A stretch of 64,000 nucleotides of DNA from Takakia lepidozioides (GCA_030704615.1 CM060731.1:41540001-41604000), one strand, 5' to 3'; counted from the stretch's first letter, positions 22,546-34,177 are shown. The notes: a model not told the origin generated them from the letters alone. Numbers and translations are program-made.

Positions 22546-23208
22546 TCAACACATCACTGGGACAAAAAGGGAACTCAGAGTCGGGAATACCAGTGATGAG
22601 CTCTTCCCAAGTGGGGTCTCGGGTAGGGGCTGGCGGAACTCGAGGCTTAAATTAGCAAGCAGAATTGATGTACCTCCTTTAACTAGTTCCCACAATCGTA
22701 GAGGGCTCGGCTTGTCAGGAGGCAGGAAGCTCTCAAGCTCTACACCCAATTCTCGACTCACAGAGAATTGTGGAACGCCCAAGACAGCCCAACTAAGTTT
22801 CTCACCACTCTCCAACTGCTCCTTGCAGGCACTAGCAAGGGGAATCTGTAGAGTGACTTCCCTGGAATGAAGCTTGAGGAGAAGGCGTGTGGCGTAGGCT
22901 CCCTGAAGAGACTCGCGAATGCGCCGACTCTGCTCCCTCTGCTCCGCTTTAGTGTGTATGGGCTTGCAAGCTTCTTTGCGTGCAGTTTCCTCAAAGGTCT
23001 TGGCCCAGAACTCTGAGGGCGTGTCCAGCGGGAGCTCATGCCATGGAATAGGTTCTCCCTCCGGATAATCGACAAACACCAGCTGCTCAGGTAACAGGTT
23101 GCATGCAAGCTCACAAATGTAGCAAGATTCCAACGTCTGGGTTTGTCTCAAGCGCGGGACCTCGAATTGATCAAGCTCAAACCAACCACGCTCAGAACTG
23201 GAAGCCAT
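22546..23208 (-). CDS. N-terminal ORF of gypsy element, unknown function
   Basis: A frame starting at an ATG at 23208 (MASSSERGWFELDQFEVPRL). A longer reading upstream is only Arg-Glu dipeptides translated from the (CT)n microsatellite, so I prefer the internal start. About 220 residues with no domain I recognise. It lies between the 5' LTR candidate and gag, so it may be a 5' accessory ORF or a gag N-terminal region separated by damage. Confidence 0.45.
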   Translation of the reverse strand: MASSSERGWFELDQFEVPRLRQTQTLESCYICELACNLLPEQLVFVDYPEGEPIPWHELPLDTPSEFWAKTFEETARKEACKPIHTKAEQREQSRRIRESLQGAYATRLLLKLHSREVTLQIPLASACKEQLESGEKLSWAVLGVPQFSVSRELGVELESFLPPDKPSPLRLWELVKGGTSILLANLSLEFRQPLPETPLGKSSSLVFPTLSSLFVPVMC

Positions 23209-23253
23209 AGTGCTCACTTGCGAAACTCTCAAAACACAGAAAAGCTCGAGCAG

Positions 23254-23257
<4 letters not shown>

Positions 23258-23298
<41 letters not shown>
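23258..23298. repeat. (CT)n microsatellite
   Basis: About 20 uninterrupted CT dinucleotides, in the 5' untranslated part of the minus-strand gypsy element. Confidence 0.95.
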
Positions 23299-23302
<4 letters not shown>

Positions 23303-23806
23303 ATGACATACAAGCCGTCATTTTGCCACTACCTCTCCCCTCAATCATGCAGGATCACCCGTACACAATCTACTGCTCTCAGGTGTTTTGTACAAGCCAA
23401 ATTCTCTTTTAACCATTTTTTAGTTACCCCGCATCTCTCGCATTATTCCGGCGCTATGGGTTTAATCCCCTTTCTCTACCGGACTTAATCCTATCTGGGG
23501 AATATAGTCGATAGATGGGCCTGGCAGAGAAGACGGAATCTCACGAAGAGGACGCAACAGAGTCGGACTTCCAAAATGCATTCATCCACACACTCAAGCA
23601 CACCGTTACACCAAGCGTATACTCGCGTAAGACCCAAAAGCCACCACCCTCACTGCCACGGCAGTCGAGCTTAAATAGTATTAGGTCGTAATCTAATCTT
23701 AGTGCCGCGTGACACTTACATATAGGCCAGCCAGATGCCCTTCCAGCATAGCCATAGAAAGAAGCCTGATCACCATATCCATCCTAATCTAATCCTAAAC
23801 TAGCTA

Positions 23807-23983
23807 TTAGAATAAGACAACACCTAATAAAGTCATATGCTGTTGCCAGTTCATCCTCATGCGCAAGGTGTAAGTTCATCCAGACTTCATCCTGGCTCCG
23901 TCCATCCCTAAATCATCCGAGGTGCATCCCTCCTCCGTTCATCCAAGTCGAAAAGGAAGGTGAGAAGGAATCCCAGCTCCACA
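23807..23983 (-). repeat. Putative 5' LTR of minus-strand gypsy element
   Basis: Partner of 16040-16216. The gypsy coding order on the minus strand makes this the upstream copy. Confidence 0.5.
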
Positions 23984-24622
23984 AGACAACACACATAATT
24001 GGAAGTCCACCCGAGAGAATCCATTCACGAGAGGCTTTCTAGACGCAGAGTGCGCCACTTTGCACGCTCCACTATTCATTCCATTCTGTATCCAAATTGA
24101 CAGAATAAACTGATGTTTCCAGTTTCCACCAATACATATGAATGTACATCTACTGCCCAAGAACCTGGGTAAGTGTTGTTCCTGTAAGCAACACACAAAT
24201 TAGAACACATGTAGTTGAACCATTTTCAGAAACTAAGACTCTCTGAATCAAACAGTAGGTTTACAGTGAAGCTGCATCAGAGTTCTAAGCGGAAGTCACC
24301 CGAACCCCTACCCAAACCCCCACACCCAAAAGTGTAATCCTTATCTGTACTTCTACCCTCGGACTCTAAAAGCAACCACGGAAAGCAACGTGTGTAACAA
24401 AACTACAAATAATAACAAGCTTATGAACAATCACTCATGGGTGCTTCTAAGTATCTCATAAGCGTCTTACAAGTTACTTAAGACTAAACATCCAAACAAC
24501 CACATCAAGCTCACACCAAAGGCAAGGTAAAGAATGAAACACAACGCTTTGAAACAGAACGCTTTGAAACAGCATGTAACACTTGGTTAGGCACAAGACG
24601 TCCCAACAAAGCTTTGAAACTA
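23984..24622. other. No gene recognised
   Basis: Only short frames on either strand. Plain unique-looking sequence between the gypsy element and an inverted-repeat structure. Confidence 0.3.
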
Positions 24623-25206
24623 GCATCAAAGACAGCTGGGGGTCTGGACGTACACAAGCTAGTGTCCATCCTACAATTTCCTCCAAAAAGAAGGAAGAAG
24701 ATGGAATGCGTTACTGAGGTCCCTATCGAACTGGAAAACTTTGATGCAAGGGACGTTGCTGCGATGCCCTTGCAAGCTGCGCTTGGGTTCAGGTTAGCAA
24801 TAATTGTGGCCCACAATCTAGCCAGAGGGTGGGTGATTGATTTGCACATATTCTTTTTCCCAATTGCAGGGGGGGATGGAGGCCCCTCGATCCAAGCACC
24901 GTATGGTGCAGGCCCAAAAGATAAAGCAGGTACTTAAAGGGTGCTGGCTAAAGCAACATCTGCACTTGTAGCTTCAAGATCTTAACACATCAACATAATT
25001 GTCAATCATTGTCTTGGAGGACAGAAGTTCTTGTAGCATTTATAGGCCGTAGGTGTCCATTGTCATACAGATCCTTTCTGTCATCGCAGGCACGTTCTAC
25101 GTGCTTTTCAGTACATTCCATATCCAGCTTCTTCCTTCTTCTTGGAGGAAATTGTAGAATGGACACTAGCTTGTGTACGTCCAGCGATCCCCAGCTGTCT
25201 TTGATG
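24623..25206. repeat. Inverted repeat, about 95-bp arms, about 390-bp loop
   Basis: The left arm 24623-24718 and right arm 25107-25206 are reverse complements with a few mismatches and short gaps. The outer ends are CATCAAAGACAGCTGGG and CCCCAGCTGTCTTTGATG. This could be a MITE-like element or a foldback that yields hairpin RNA. No target duplication is apparent. Confidence 0.75.
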
Positions 25207-26899
25207 GGAGGAAATAGAGGAAATAGCTAGCCACCGTCGGAGCATCACTTTGCAAGTCTATTAATTACTCCTAACTGCTATACTTCCTAATCAAGTTTAG
25301 AATCAATGAACTTCTATGGGTGCACCTTGAAACACGGAGTAGACTGTAGTGCACCAACACACACACCTGCCAAACGCAACCCATAGCACTAGAAGTGCAA
25401 CGTTTGGCCCCCCACCTGGCAGCTTCATCTGCATCTCAAACTCACTCAACTTAGTGGACCTAGAATCAAGAGGACCTGGAGGACCCACAAGGTCATTCAG
25501 CGTGCATGGGACTGATCCACTGTTTGGCCTGGAGAGACCTCCGCAATGGCCTCAAATACTTTGCTTTTTGCCTGGAAACGGCCACATCACTAATCTAGAA
25601 AGAGCCAACAGCCTGCATGCAATCTCTCTCTATCCACTGTCTGTTCCAAGGTAAGTCATACTACCGGCGTCAGCCCCCTGACAAAGGTAGTTTCTGTCCC
25701 TTTGTAATTCCGCTCAACTGGGCGCGGGGTCAATGGCCACAAGGCTACGGAAAACAACCTCTTATGAGTACATTCTATCCACACTTCTATTAGAGGACGG
25801 GAAATCGTGAAGGACTGTAAGGAAAGAGAATGTACTCACAACAACAGCATCACTAGCAACGTGGGCAACAGAGTGGCCCCCCGGCATTGCACGCAGCCTG
25901 TGCATGGCAGCAGAGTTTGGGAGCTGATCATGGCCGCCACCTTGAAACCTTTGCGTCTCCTTGTCTGCACTTTCGTCCAGTAGCTGCAATCGACCAGTCT
26001 TTCAGAGTTGTCCCTTGTAGATGCCAGTTGTTCCTGTATCTGGTTCAAGAATGTTAAGTCGTGCCCTTGGGCAGCCTGATAGTATCACAAGGTTTTCAAA
26101 AGAGATTGGAGGCCACAGACACAAATTATTCTCCCATTCCATTCATGTTGCAGGTTTGTATCTACTAGTTAAGTTTGAGACTTCCACATTAATCATTGTC
26201 ACAGTACAATGTGACCGACTGTTACCTTGACAATGAAAAGCAGACTGATTGCACGTATCAGACCTGAGGTGCCATCATTGAGTTTTGGTATACATGTGTC
26301 ATGGAGAAGGCCTTTGATCTGATGAAGAGTCCAGCTCTCTCCCTCTGGTACATAAAAGTCTATAACTCCCTCCCCTTTTCTTATCCTTCCCCTCTTAATG
26401 TTTTGTCTAAAAACTTGCAGGTCTTGCAATGACAAGGCCCTCTGTTTGTGCCTTTGATGATATGTGAATTGCCATAGGGTTTCAGGTTGATGGTTACTTT
26501 GGGTGAGCATTTGCTTTATGGCCAGGGTAGATCATGTCCTTGTGAAATCTGATGGCTGCTGGAGTCCTGTTCTTCCAGGCTCGCAAATGCACAGCTCCCA
26601 CTTCACTGGTCCCGCAGCTTTACTAGTTGTGTGTTGTTGTGATGGCAGATCAATGCGCTCAAGGCAGGATGCTCCTGTCGATCTTCTTGGTGTACCAATG
26701 CACCTTGTGACCAAAGTCTACACCTCAATAGTGGATAGGCCATAGTTCTGGTGATATTGTAACTACAATGTTGGCTTCGGTAGAATCAAGATAATAAAAC
26801 ACTTGTTGAACGTTCAAACATCCCTTCAAACCTCATTTCTTCAGTGTAGGGCCCTTCTGGCCTACACATAATGGCAACAAGAGAGACCTTCATTTTGAG
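25207..26899. other. Intergenic stretch, no gene recognised
   Basis: Several frames of 60-100 codons lie on both strands, none with a motif I recognise. Pieces could be exons or introns of the glycosyltransferase-like gene to the right, but nothing in the sequence shows it. Confidence 0.3.
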
Positions 26900-26911
26900 T
26901 TGAGCTTTTAC

Positions 26912-27212
26912 AGTCTCTCCACAATTCCACCAGCATCTCCTATTTCGAATGGTCTACTGTGGGAGGGATCACCTTTCTGTTCCCACAGGAACGTCTCGCA
27001 CGTTAAAAGGAAGGCAACACAGCCAGTTTCATCGCTTGGAGCGATTTCTTCACCTTTACCGGTTAAAGAGCCAATGCCTGTTTCTGTCATTATTCCAGTA
27101 TATAATGAAGTATCCTTCATAGGGATCCTGGTGGAAAGAGTGGGAGCTGTGATGCGCAGGCGGGGAGGGCCTAATTACGAAATCATTTGCATTGAGGACG
27201 GACCTACTGACG
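26912..27212 (+). CDS. Exon of a GT-A family 2 glycosyltransferase
   Basis: The frame encodes PMPVSVIIPVYNEVSFIGIL and YEIICIEDGPTDG, the nucleotide-sugar-binding start of a family 2 glycosyltransferase of the dolichyl-phosphate mannosyltransferase-like type; the usual motif is DDGSTDG. It ends at a good splice donor (GACG followed by GTAAGG at 27213). The Ser- and basic-rich stretch before the domain could be a transit peptide. There is no ATG at the beginning of the frame; a splice acceptor (TTTTACAG ending at 26911) is possible, as is the internal ATG before PVSVII. I found no downstream exon before 28 kb, so it is either a gene with long introns or a broken copy. Confidence 0.5.
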
Positions 27213-28265
27213 GTAAGGTCCTCTTCTGTAGTGAAAAGCGTCTTGTTTCATAGGAAGCTCGAGTACATGTAGACCTCGTTTCCGAATAGTCAGTAACGAT
27301 CCGACTTAGCCCATACTTAGACTTCCCAAATATCCGTGGGTGATGCTGCACCTGCGGCAGCAAGGAACACTTTATGGGAGAATTTACCTCTGTGAAAGTA
27401 GTGCCTTGCAAGACTGGGAAAACAACAGAACCGACAATAAATGGACCAGCTTGAAAAGGTCCAATATAGCTAAATGGAACTGAGCATGCACCACAGAACC
27501 AGAATGACCAGCACAGAACTGGTAATATTGACCAACTAGTGCTGGTAGAGGTTAAAGTCAACCCACCCTGGATCTCTGAAATGGCAGCCCCCTCCATGGC
27601 TGCAAGGGCAGGAATCAAGCGATGCTTTTCTCCATACCAGCGAGATTTGATACCAGTGATGCTCGGTAGGCTTTCAAGCTGCAGCCATAGTCATGTAGTT
27701 TAACCTCCATCCATCCCACTGCCAATATATTGGACTTGGTATCATATAACCATTGCTATGAACTACAAATCAAGACCGGGGTTGTGAAAGAAGTGGTTGG
27801 GATTACAAGCACTTCCCAAAATTCTAGGCTTTCCAGAAAGATCCTCTCTCTCTCTCTCGCTCATTCCTCGTCGAAGCTGGCACCTTCGCAAATTCGCAAA
27901 CCCCTACCTTCTGGCTTTTTGTGTCCTGCTCGGGCAGCCCCAGGCCCCACATGGCCACAGGAAGGCATGGCACCAGATATTGCCCACACCGATCTAACCG
28001 CATTGCTCGTAACCCAAAATATGCAGCAGGAGTGAGCGAGGGAAACTCAGGGGATGCGTTTCCAGCATCATCCAAGGCATGTTTGCCAGTTGCCCAGTTT
28101 GCAGTGACAGCCGGTGTGAGCCTTCTTTCATCTTATGATTGACTAATTGAGTTCTGCATATTCATATGTTTTTGTTGCTGAAAAGGTCTCTAGATAGTTA
28201 GTAGGGTGGCGGCTGCGTCACAGCCAGACATTGCATGCGCGGCACGTCTCCTCCTCGACTCGTCT
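27213..28265. other. Unassigned stretch before the sHSP gene
   Basis: Open frames at 27730-28140 and on the minus strand at 27175-27618 show no domain I can name. A short CT run lies near 27845. It may contain intronic sequence of the glycosyltransferase-like gene and the distal sHSP promoter. Confidence 0.3.
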
Positions 28266-28278
28266 TTCTCGATCCTTC
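28266..28278 (+). promoter_or_regulatory. Heat-shock element upstream of sHSP gene
   Basis: TTCTCGATCCTTC fits the HSF-binding pattern TTCnnGAAnnTTC with one mismatch (GAT for GAA). It lies 17 bp upstream of the TATA box, the usual place for heat-shock induction. Confidence 0.6.
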
Positions 28279-28294
28279 TGGTCCCTCTCCCACT

Positions 28295-28300
28295 TATAAA
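28295..28300 (+). promoter_or_regulatory. TATA box of sHSP gene
   Basis: TATAAA in the context CACTTATAAATTTGG, about 155 bp before the ATG. Another GAA/TTC cluster (GGAACTTTTGAAA near 28355) lies in the presumed leader. Confidence 0.6.
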
Positions 28301-28455
28301 TTTGGTACCCAGATACACGCCGATGTAATGAGCAGGCCTCCATGCTCCATACGTCGGAACTTTTGAAATACTGCTAATTGAACGCTAGTAAGTTTCAGTG
28401 TCGTGGTCGATCTAGCTGCTTCGTGACAAGTTTTGTGTTGATCGATCGAGGAAGG

Positions 28456-29102
28456 ATGGCACTTAGTCCATTTCTCGGGCCTTCCGCAACCGGAAGCTTG
28501 TGGGACTTTGACCCACTGATTGATACTGCATTCTCTCTCTTGGATAACACTCCCCGCCGCTCGCATGCACGGGACGCTCTCTCCATAGTCAACACCAATG
28601 TCGATTGGCTCGAGACACCCGATGCACATATCATCAAGGCTGATCTTCCAGGTATGTCCATCGTACTACTCATCTATTTCCATTAACTGTGCATGACGTT
28701 TATGTATTCGATGCTCACCGGGTGGCCGGTACATGGCTTGCAGGCGTGGGTAGAACGGACATCACAGTTGAAATTGAGCCTCCCCGGACGCTTGTGATCA
28801 GTGGGGAGCGGGTGAAGGAGGAAGTACAGGAGGGTGAAACTTGGCACCGTGCGGAGCGCGTTCGTGGGCGCTTTATGCGAAGGTTTGTCCTACCAGAGGA
28901 TGCGAACTTGGATAAAATCACAGCTGAGGTCGATAATGGCACGCTGAAGATTACAATACCCAAGACTGCCGAGAAGAAGGCAGAGAGCCGCAACATCGAA
29001 ATCAAACAGAGAGAGAGAGGGGAAGCTATCACTGGAGGAGAAAGTGCCGGCGGGGGGAAAGCTGGTGGGGAAGCAAAAACTCCCACTCCACCCCAGAAGT
29101 AG
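28456..29102 (+). CDS. Class I-type cytosolic small heat-shock protein
   Basis: Exon 1 is 28456-28651 and exon 2 is 28744-29102, joined across a 92-bp GT-AG intron inside the codon for the Gly of ADLPG. The predicted protein is 184 residues. The alpha-crystallin domain shows VDWLETPDAHIIKADLPG, ITVEIEPPRTLVISGERV, TWHRAERVRGRFMRRFVLPE and NGTLKITIPK (the GxLxIxIP signature). NIEI gives the C-terminal I-x-I motif, followed by an unusual Gly/Ala-rich 30-residue tail. The holdase function (binding unfolding proteins as oligomers) is known for the family. The ATG is preceded by a purine-rich context, and the longer upstream frame starts without ATG. Plant class I genes usually lack introns, so the intron is noteworthy. 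This is the best intact host gene in the window. Confidence 0.92.
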
Positions 29103-29176
29103 CTCTGGAGTTTACAAGCTTGAGCTGATCAAAAAAGCTGACTTTGTACATAACACCGAACTTGTGCACTTTGAAT

Positions 29177-29182
29177 AATAAA
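29177..29182 (+). terminator. Polyadenylation signal of sHSP gene
   Basis: AATAAA 75 bp after the stop codon. Confidence 0.6.
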
Positions 29183-30002
29183 ATACATGCTTTGAGGTTT
29201 CGTTGCAGCCTATGGTTCTCTAACTTTGGCTACAGGCCGACACTATTCCTGCTTCTGTCTTGCTCTTTTGGATCCTCTAGTCCTGTCACCAGGCTTGCTC
29301 CCTGCAGTAAATAGTGTTATAAGCTCCATCACTGTGCGCTGGTACATTCTCATTTTTTATTTTTATTTTTTTATGTTCTTCCAAGGAAACACCAGCCCCA
29401 GCAACTGGGCCATGAGGGGGCAAATAAACAAATAAACCCCCTTTCTGAGCCAAGGGGGCATTAACTTACAGGGGCAGAGCCCCAGCCAGAAAGGCAGATG
29501 GACAGACGACAGGGGTTTGAACCCCAGACCCACAGGCCAATACACACTTAGTGGGCTTACAACAGGGACACAGCCATGTTGTGTTCTATTTTATTTTTGT
29601 AAGAAGCTTGCATTATATTTTACTGGGAAAATAAATAAACCCCTTGGAGGCCATAAGGCTCAATATACAGACCCCTGAGCGTTTATTTTTTCACTTATCC
29701 AAAATCGTTGCACGGGCCAAATGTAGATTGTAGGGTTAGAAAAGTGGGCAAAATCAAGCTCATGATTTTTAATTTTTAATTTTTATATTTTTATCATATA
29801 TGTTATGATATTCAACTTGTAGCGCTGTGTGGCGAATTTTTTGGTTTTTACCCCCCATAATTCCTTTGTACAAGTAGCTGACCCATTTTCCAGGTTGAAA
29901 TCTAGCGATTTTTCGCCAGTAAAAAAAAATACTGATGCCCATTGCCTGAGGGAAGAGCCTATACAGACGAGAGAATAGGTGGAGCCCTACTTTTTTAGGG
30001 GA
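29183..30002. other. No gene recognised
   Basis: Contains T/A-rich runs (29345-29370, 29765-29800) and a short GGGGCAAATAAACAAATAAACCCC-like stretch near 29417-29440. Probably old repeat remnants. Confidence 0.3.
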
Positions 30003-30582
30003 ATAATGTAACAACTTAATGCACACCTGCAACCCCGACAGGATAGTACGCAGGTTTCTGGCATTTCAAATCCTCCCCACCCTCTCTTGAGAGTGACATG
30101 AAACTGAAGGAGTGTCAACTCCAGTCGGGGTTACACTGGGTTTCACGACGAGGTGTGTAACTCCACTCGGGGTTACACAGAATGGAATGTAACTCCACTC
30201 AGTGTAACTCACACTTGGTCTCGAATCTAACTGTCCAAATCTGGTTAAGTATAAAATGGACTGACCAGAGTTACATGAGAAACCGGGGTTACAGAGGGTT
30301 ACACCAATTGGAGGGTTACACCGACCGGGGTTACACTACAAGTGCATCCCACCACGTGTCGAACCCTGAACCTCGCCTTCACCGCCTGCAATGCTATCAA
30401 CTTCCCGGCACGCTACCCACCACAGCTTGCAAACCTCTTGGATTCTTAAGTATTCATAATAGGGACACCGAGGTAAGAGGGGTGGGGAGGATTTGACATG
30501 GCCCATGCCGGAGGAGCCCAAGGTGCCGGAATCCGGCGAAAGCACCGTCAGATCACAGGCGTGCATTAAGTTCTTACATTAT
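30003..30582. mobile_element. MITE-like element with composite inverted termini
   Basis: The outer arms 30005-30030 (AATGTAACAACTTAATGCAC) and 30554-30580 are reverse complements with two mismatches. A second inner pair, 30061-30086 and 30475-30500 (CAAATCCTCCCCACC), is also inverted. The interior has several GGGGTTACAC motifs in near-tandem order (30127, 30170, 30287, 30303, 30327). There is no coding capacity, which fits a non-autonomous DNA element. Confidence 0.6.
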
Positions 30583-31800
30583 TCCTATTGTCCATTAAGT
30601 TATTACATTATTTTTATTATTCCTATCATCTAGAAACAACAAAATTCGTAGATAGATCTTCTGACGTAGCGCACTGGTTCCGACTCTCACCTATGTGGCG
30701 CTTTGGCATTGATGCAAAGGTGAGCCGGCTACAGGCCGTAGTGAACGGCCTTGTGAGCCGCTTTGCAGCCTACTGAAGTTCTTTCTTGATTTCTTTTGCA
30801 TTCAAAGATTTCTTTCAATAGTTTGAATGCCAATTACACAAAATCTGCCTATATGGATTGTTGCCACATTTTAATTTCAGACTGGGACCTGCACTGGTTT
30901 AAGCGCGTCAGTTCAGCTTGCTTGAATCTTCTTTGGACGTAGAGACTTCTAACGCGACCCTGCCTAGGAGAGAGAAAGAAGATCAACATATTTTTCTTTT
31001 TCTTTTCTTTAGCTATAGACTGCATCATGAATTCATGACGTGTAGTGATTAGTTTTGGTTAGCCTTGACTAAAGGTGATCTTACATAATGGCAGGTTGGC
31101 CATTCCAACTCTCCACCCTTCAAATCTCTGGTCATATTCAGCCCAGGAGCATTTCAAGGTGGGTACTTTGATGTACAAGCCTAAGAGTTTTCAGTAACCA
31201 CAGTAATCACTGGTGTTCTAGTCCACAAGTAACAGTGATAAATTGACTGATGTGGTACAGATCCTATAAATGGACATTTCTTTATCTCTGACATTGAGTG
31301 CTAGTTTCAGGCTCTTGGGGAGGTAATGTATAGAGAACAAGTTGCAATAAAGAGCTTTTGAAATCAAATCAAGTGAACTAATAATGCAGTTCATCACTCG
31401 TTAAATCGGTCGTAATGCATGTCCAGGAGGACTCTGGAGAGAATGCCTCGAGATTGGCATGAGCCCGCATGTCCATTGTCATACAGACATGTATGGGATT
31501 GAGGAAGAAGTAGACGTAGAGGTGGTGGCTGCTGCAAGAATATGCGGATGGGGACTACCTACTTTGTGATTGTACTATCTAGGCTTTTTGCGTTGAAGAT
31601 GAGTTAAAATGATGAAGCTGGTGTTGGTGAAGAATTATACGGCTGCACATTGGGGGCCATTGATATTGTATAACTTTTGACGTTTTTGGGATCGTGGAAG
31701 GAGGACTCCGTGTCCAGGCGCAGGTGCAAATTCTCAACGTGACTGAAATTGTTTATTATGTTAGGACAAGGAACTAGGGATGTTCTGTGTAGTTAAAGGG
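30583..31800. other. No gene recognised
   Basis: Plain sequence without convincing coding frames. The right outer motif of the MITE-like element (CCATTAAGTTATTACATTATT) is partly repeated at 30592-30612. Confidence 0.3.
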
Positions 31801-32040
31801 CTCTTCTGCCCGAAATAATTTGATGGGCAATTGCTTGGCCACACCCCAACACAACTCACCTTGGTTCTTGATATTGGCCTCAAACAAGGTGCGAGCCTCA
31901 CCCTTGAGGCCAAATCAAAAGGAGTTGGTCACCATATTAGCATGTAGTTCATTAAACTTAACACTCATTTCAAAGAAATTGAGATTTTTTTTGAAATCCT
32001 GAACACCTCCATACTCTGGATACTTATCCACGAGACTGTA
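31800..32040 (-). pseudogene. Relic of gypsy gag
   Basis: On the minus strand the fragment reads YPEYGGVQDFKKNLNFFEMS and GLKGEARTLFEANIKNQGEL with a stop between them. It parallels the gag core of the element at 21.1-22.3 kb (YPDYN...FFEI, LKGEARQLFESNIKD). It is an isolated gag fragment of the same or a related family. Confidence 0.7.
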
Positions 32041-33000
32041 TCCAGAAAATGAGGTGGGTCAGATTGCAAAAAAAATCTCAGCTTCACTTGAAATGAGTGT
32101 TAGTTACATGATACCTACATGCAATATGGTCACAAAACTACCTGATGATTTGAGCCTTTGCGATGAGTTCTAAGACCAATTAATGAGGCCAATCCTACTA
32201 ACCCTCACTATACTACATTAACACATAGACTAGTATGAGAGTATCTCATGTTAGTTCTAGAATGTTATGGGGCTGTCGCTCGCAAGTTTTCATTAAAAAA
32301 AGTAAAAACATAATTTACGTTCCCGCCTATTTTCGATGCGTTCATGTGGCAGCAGTTAAACCTATTATTTTTTTCCTTCGCGGATAATCGTACATAATAG
32401 CATCAATTTTTATATTTTTGCCGATCCTAAGGTCATTTTAGGTTTCCGCGTTGTGTTATGTGAAACGGTATTATTTAAAGTTCTTTCTTAAAAACTCTTT
32501 TATGTGGTGGTGATTTTCTCCCACCAAAATCATGTATATATATTTATATATTTATATTTATCTGTCAATTCCAACTATTGATAAATCATATGGATTTGAT
32601 AGACATTTTATTTATTGCCTTAAAATATGATATTATTACTATAAATACTATAAAATACACAAACTATAAAGTTATTTTCATAATTTGCTCATAACATGTC
32701 TGTCTTATTGCAACAGACAGTTTTAATTATATATTTTTTGTTTGATCTTTTGGAATTGTAAAATATGACTTATATGTAGAATTGGTTAGATTAATGTTAC
32801 AAATCATATTTATTAAGATTAAATTGTATAAAATGAATTATGTTTTAAATTCAATCATATATAAAATAAGATATACTAATAAATAAGTCAATGTTTGTAG
32901 AGATCGCGGAATCAAGCTTGTTGAATTGATAAGTATCGTTATCGTTGCAAAAGGATTATTGGTTTGTTTTGAGCCAAATCATGTGTTACATACAATTCCT
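32041..33000. other. Very AT-rich stretch without genes
   Basis: Long A/T-dominated sequence at 32280-32900, including TATATATTTATATATTTATATTT near 32535. It may be a matrix-attachment-like region or simply decayed sequence; the sequence alone cannot decide. Confidence 0.4.
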
Positions 33001-34177
33001 ATTAAAAATTCGGAAGTTGCGGTTCATATCAAATAAGTTTTGGTGCCAAAGACTAAAGTTCACAAAGGGTTTTTTGGATACAATGGAAGAGTGCATCAAG
33101 AAAAGATGTTTGTGGATCGTTTAGAGAATACCTTGGCATAGAAAGAGTTTATTACTCCTCATTTACCAACTGGGCGGGATGCGTTTGTCGACATTAGCCA
33201 ACCACATCATTTCAGGTTCTTCATGAAAGATAAAACTCCTCAAATCCAGTACAAAAATCATGCACGAGATTCGCAGTGGAAACCCGATGGATGCCACCCA
33301 TTATTGAAATCTATCCCACATGCACGGTCGAAACCAGGTTTTGCGGAAGTCCATTTGGCAGATCCTTAAGAGATTGCTACTTTTGCACGAGTTCATCTCA
33401 TGGAAATAACGTTAAGTAGCAAGACTCAAACACGTTACATCAAACTTGGATGTCATTGAAGAAACAATGAAATTTATCAAAAATTTATAGGATTTTCCAA
33501 AACAAGATCGTTCGAATATGGTGTCTTCAAAGATGTTTTGACCAAACAATGATCATATATTGATCAACCCTCAGTGGAGATGAATACGGACAATGTTGAA
33601 GAATCATCATGGACTGGACTTATTTCATTAATGCCTGAGGTGAAAACTCGCAAATACTTCAGACCTAAGAGAGGACAGCCCAAAAAAACCAATCGAAAGA
33701 CACATACATCCACATTGCAACAACCATTTGCAAATGATGTCAATTTGGCTACTAATTTTGAAATATCCGAAGAATTTGATCAACGGAAAGACATCGAAGC
33801 AGGACATTTTATGGGTGTGCATGTTGAAGACGAACAAGTACAAAATGGTGTTCCATTTTGGGTGGGTAAAGTGTTGAACATAATGCGACAAACGCATGAT
33901 GATGACGAAATCCGTATTATGTGATACTGGCCAAAAACACCCAAAAACATTCCGAAAAATGTAAATGTATTGTTACTACAGTACAACAACTGTTTGTATA
34001 GAACTTGGGTACCAAGTGATGATGGTGAAAACGACATTCCAGTGGACTTTGTATTTATTTCGTGGAAAAATACAGAGGCAGAAATTGTTATTCCCAAAAA
34101 CTTGTATGAACATTTCAAAAATCATATGTTGCTTACAGATAATGATGTTGCCGACGAACATCAAGTTACAATTTAGG
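33001..34177 (+). pseudogene. Decayed transposon protein C-terminus
   Basis: One frame is readable with several stops: TGRDAFVDISQPHHFRFF and PLLKSIPHARSKPGFAEV at 33160-33360, then 33574-33924 with a basic RPKRGQPKKTNRK patch and NGVPFWVGKVLNIM, then a short frame ending DEHQVTI at 34174. The FWVGKV segment followed by a YWP and then Trp-rich tail parallels the C-terminal tail of the pseudogene at 1030-1557 (PVWMGVAISDV, VEWWRP), so both probably come from related DDE-type transposons. No catalytic core is visible. Confidence 0.45.

Larger units (their letters stand above)
16040..23983 (-). mobile_element. Ty3/gypsy LTR retrotransposon with dUTPase-like domain
   Basis: Read on the minus strand the order is: N-terminal ORF, gag with zinc knuckle, protease, dUTPase-like domain, RT, RNase H and integrase. 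A 177-bp direct repeat brackets the coding part (16040-16216 and 23807-23983; about 92-94 percent identical by eye) and is the best LTR candidate; on the minus strand it begins TGTGGAGC. I see no target duplication and no convincing PBS or polypurine tract, so the repeat could be only part of a longer LTR. Gag, protease, pol and integrase all lie in one frame, interrupted by a few nonsense codons, so the ancestral element probably had a single gag-pol frame. Confidence 0.75.

Noticed and set aside
23215-23313. Arg-Glu repeat N-terminus of the 255-codon frame
   Set aside because: Translation of the (CT)n microsatellite; the internal ATG at 23208 is the more likely start.
27175-27618. Minus-strand 147-codon frame
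   Set aside because: No recognisable motif, opposite to a spliced exon; likely chance.
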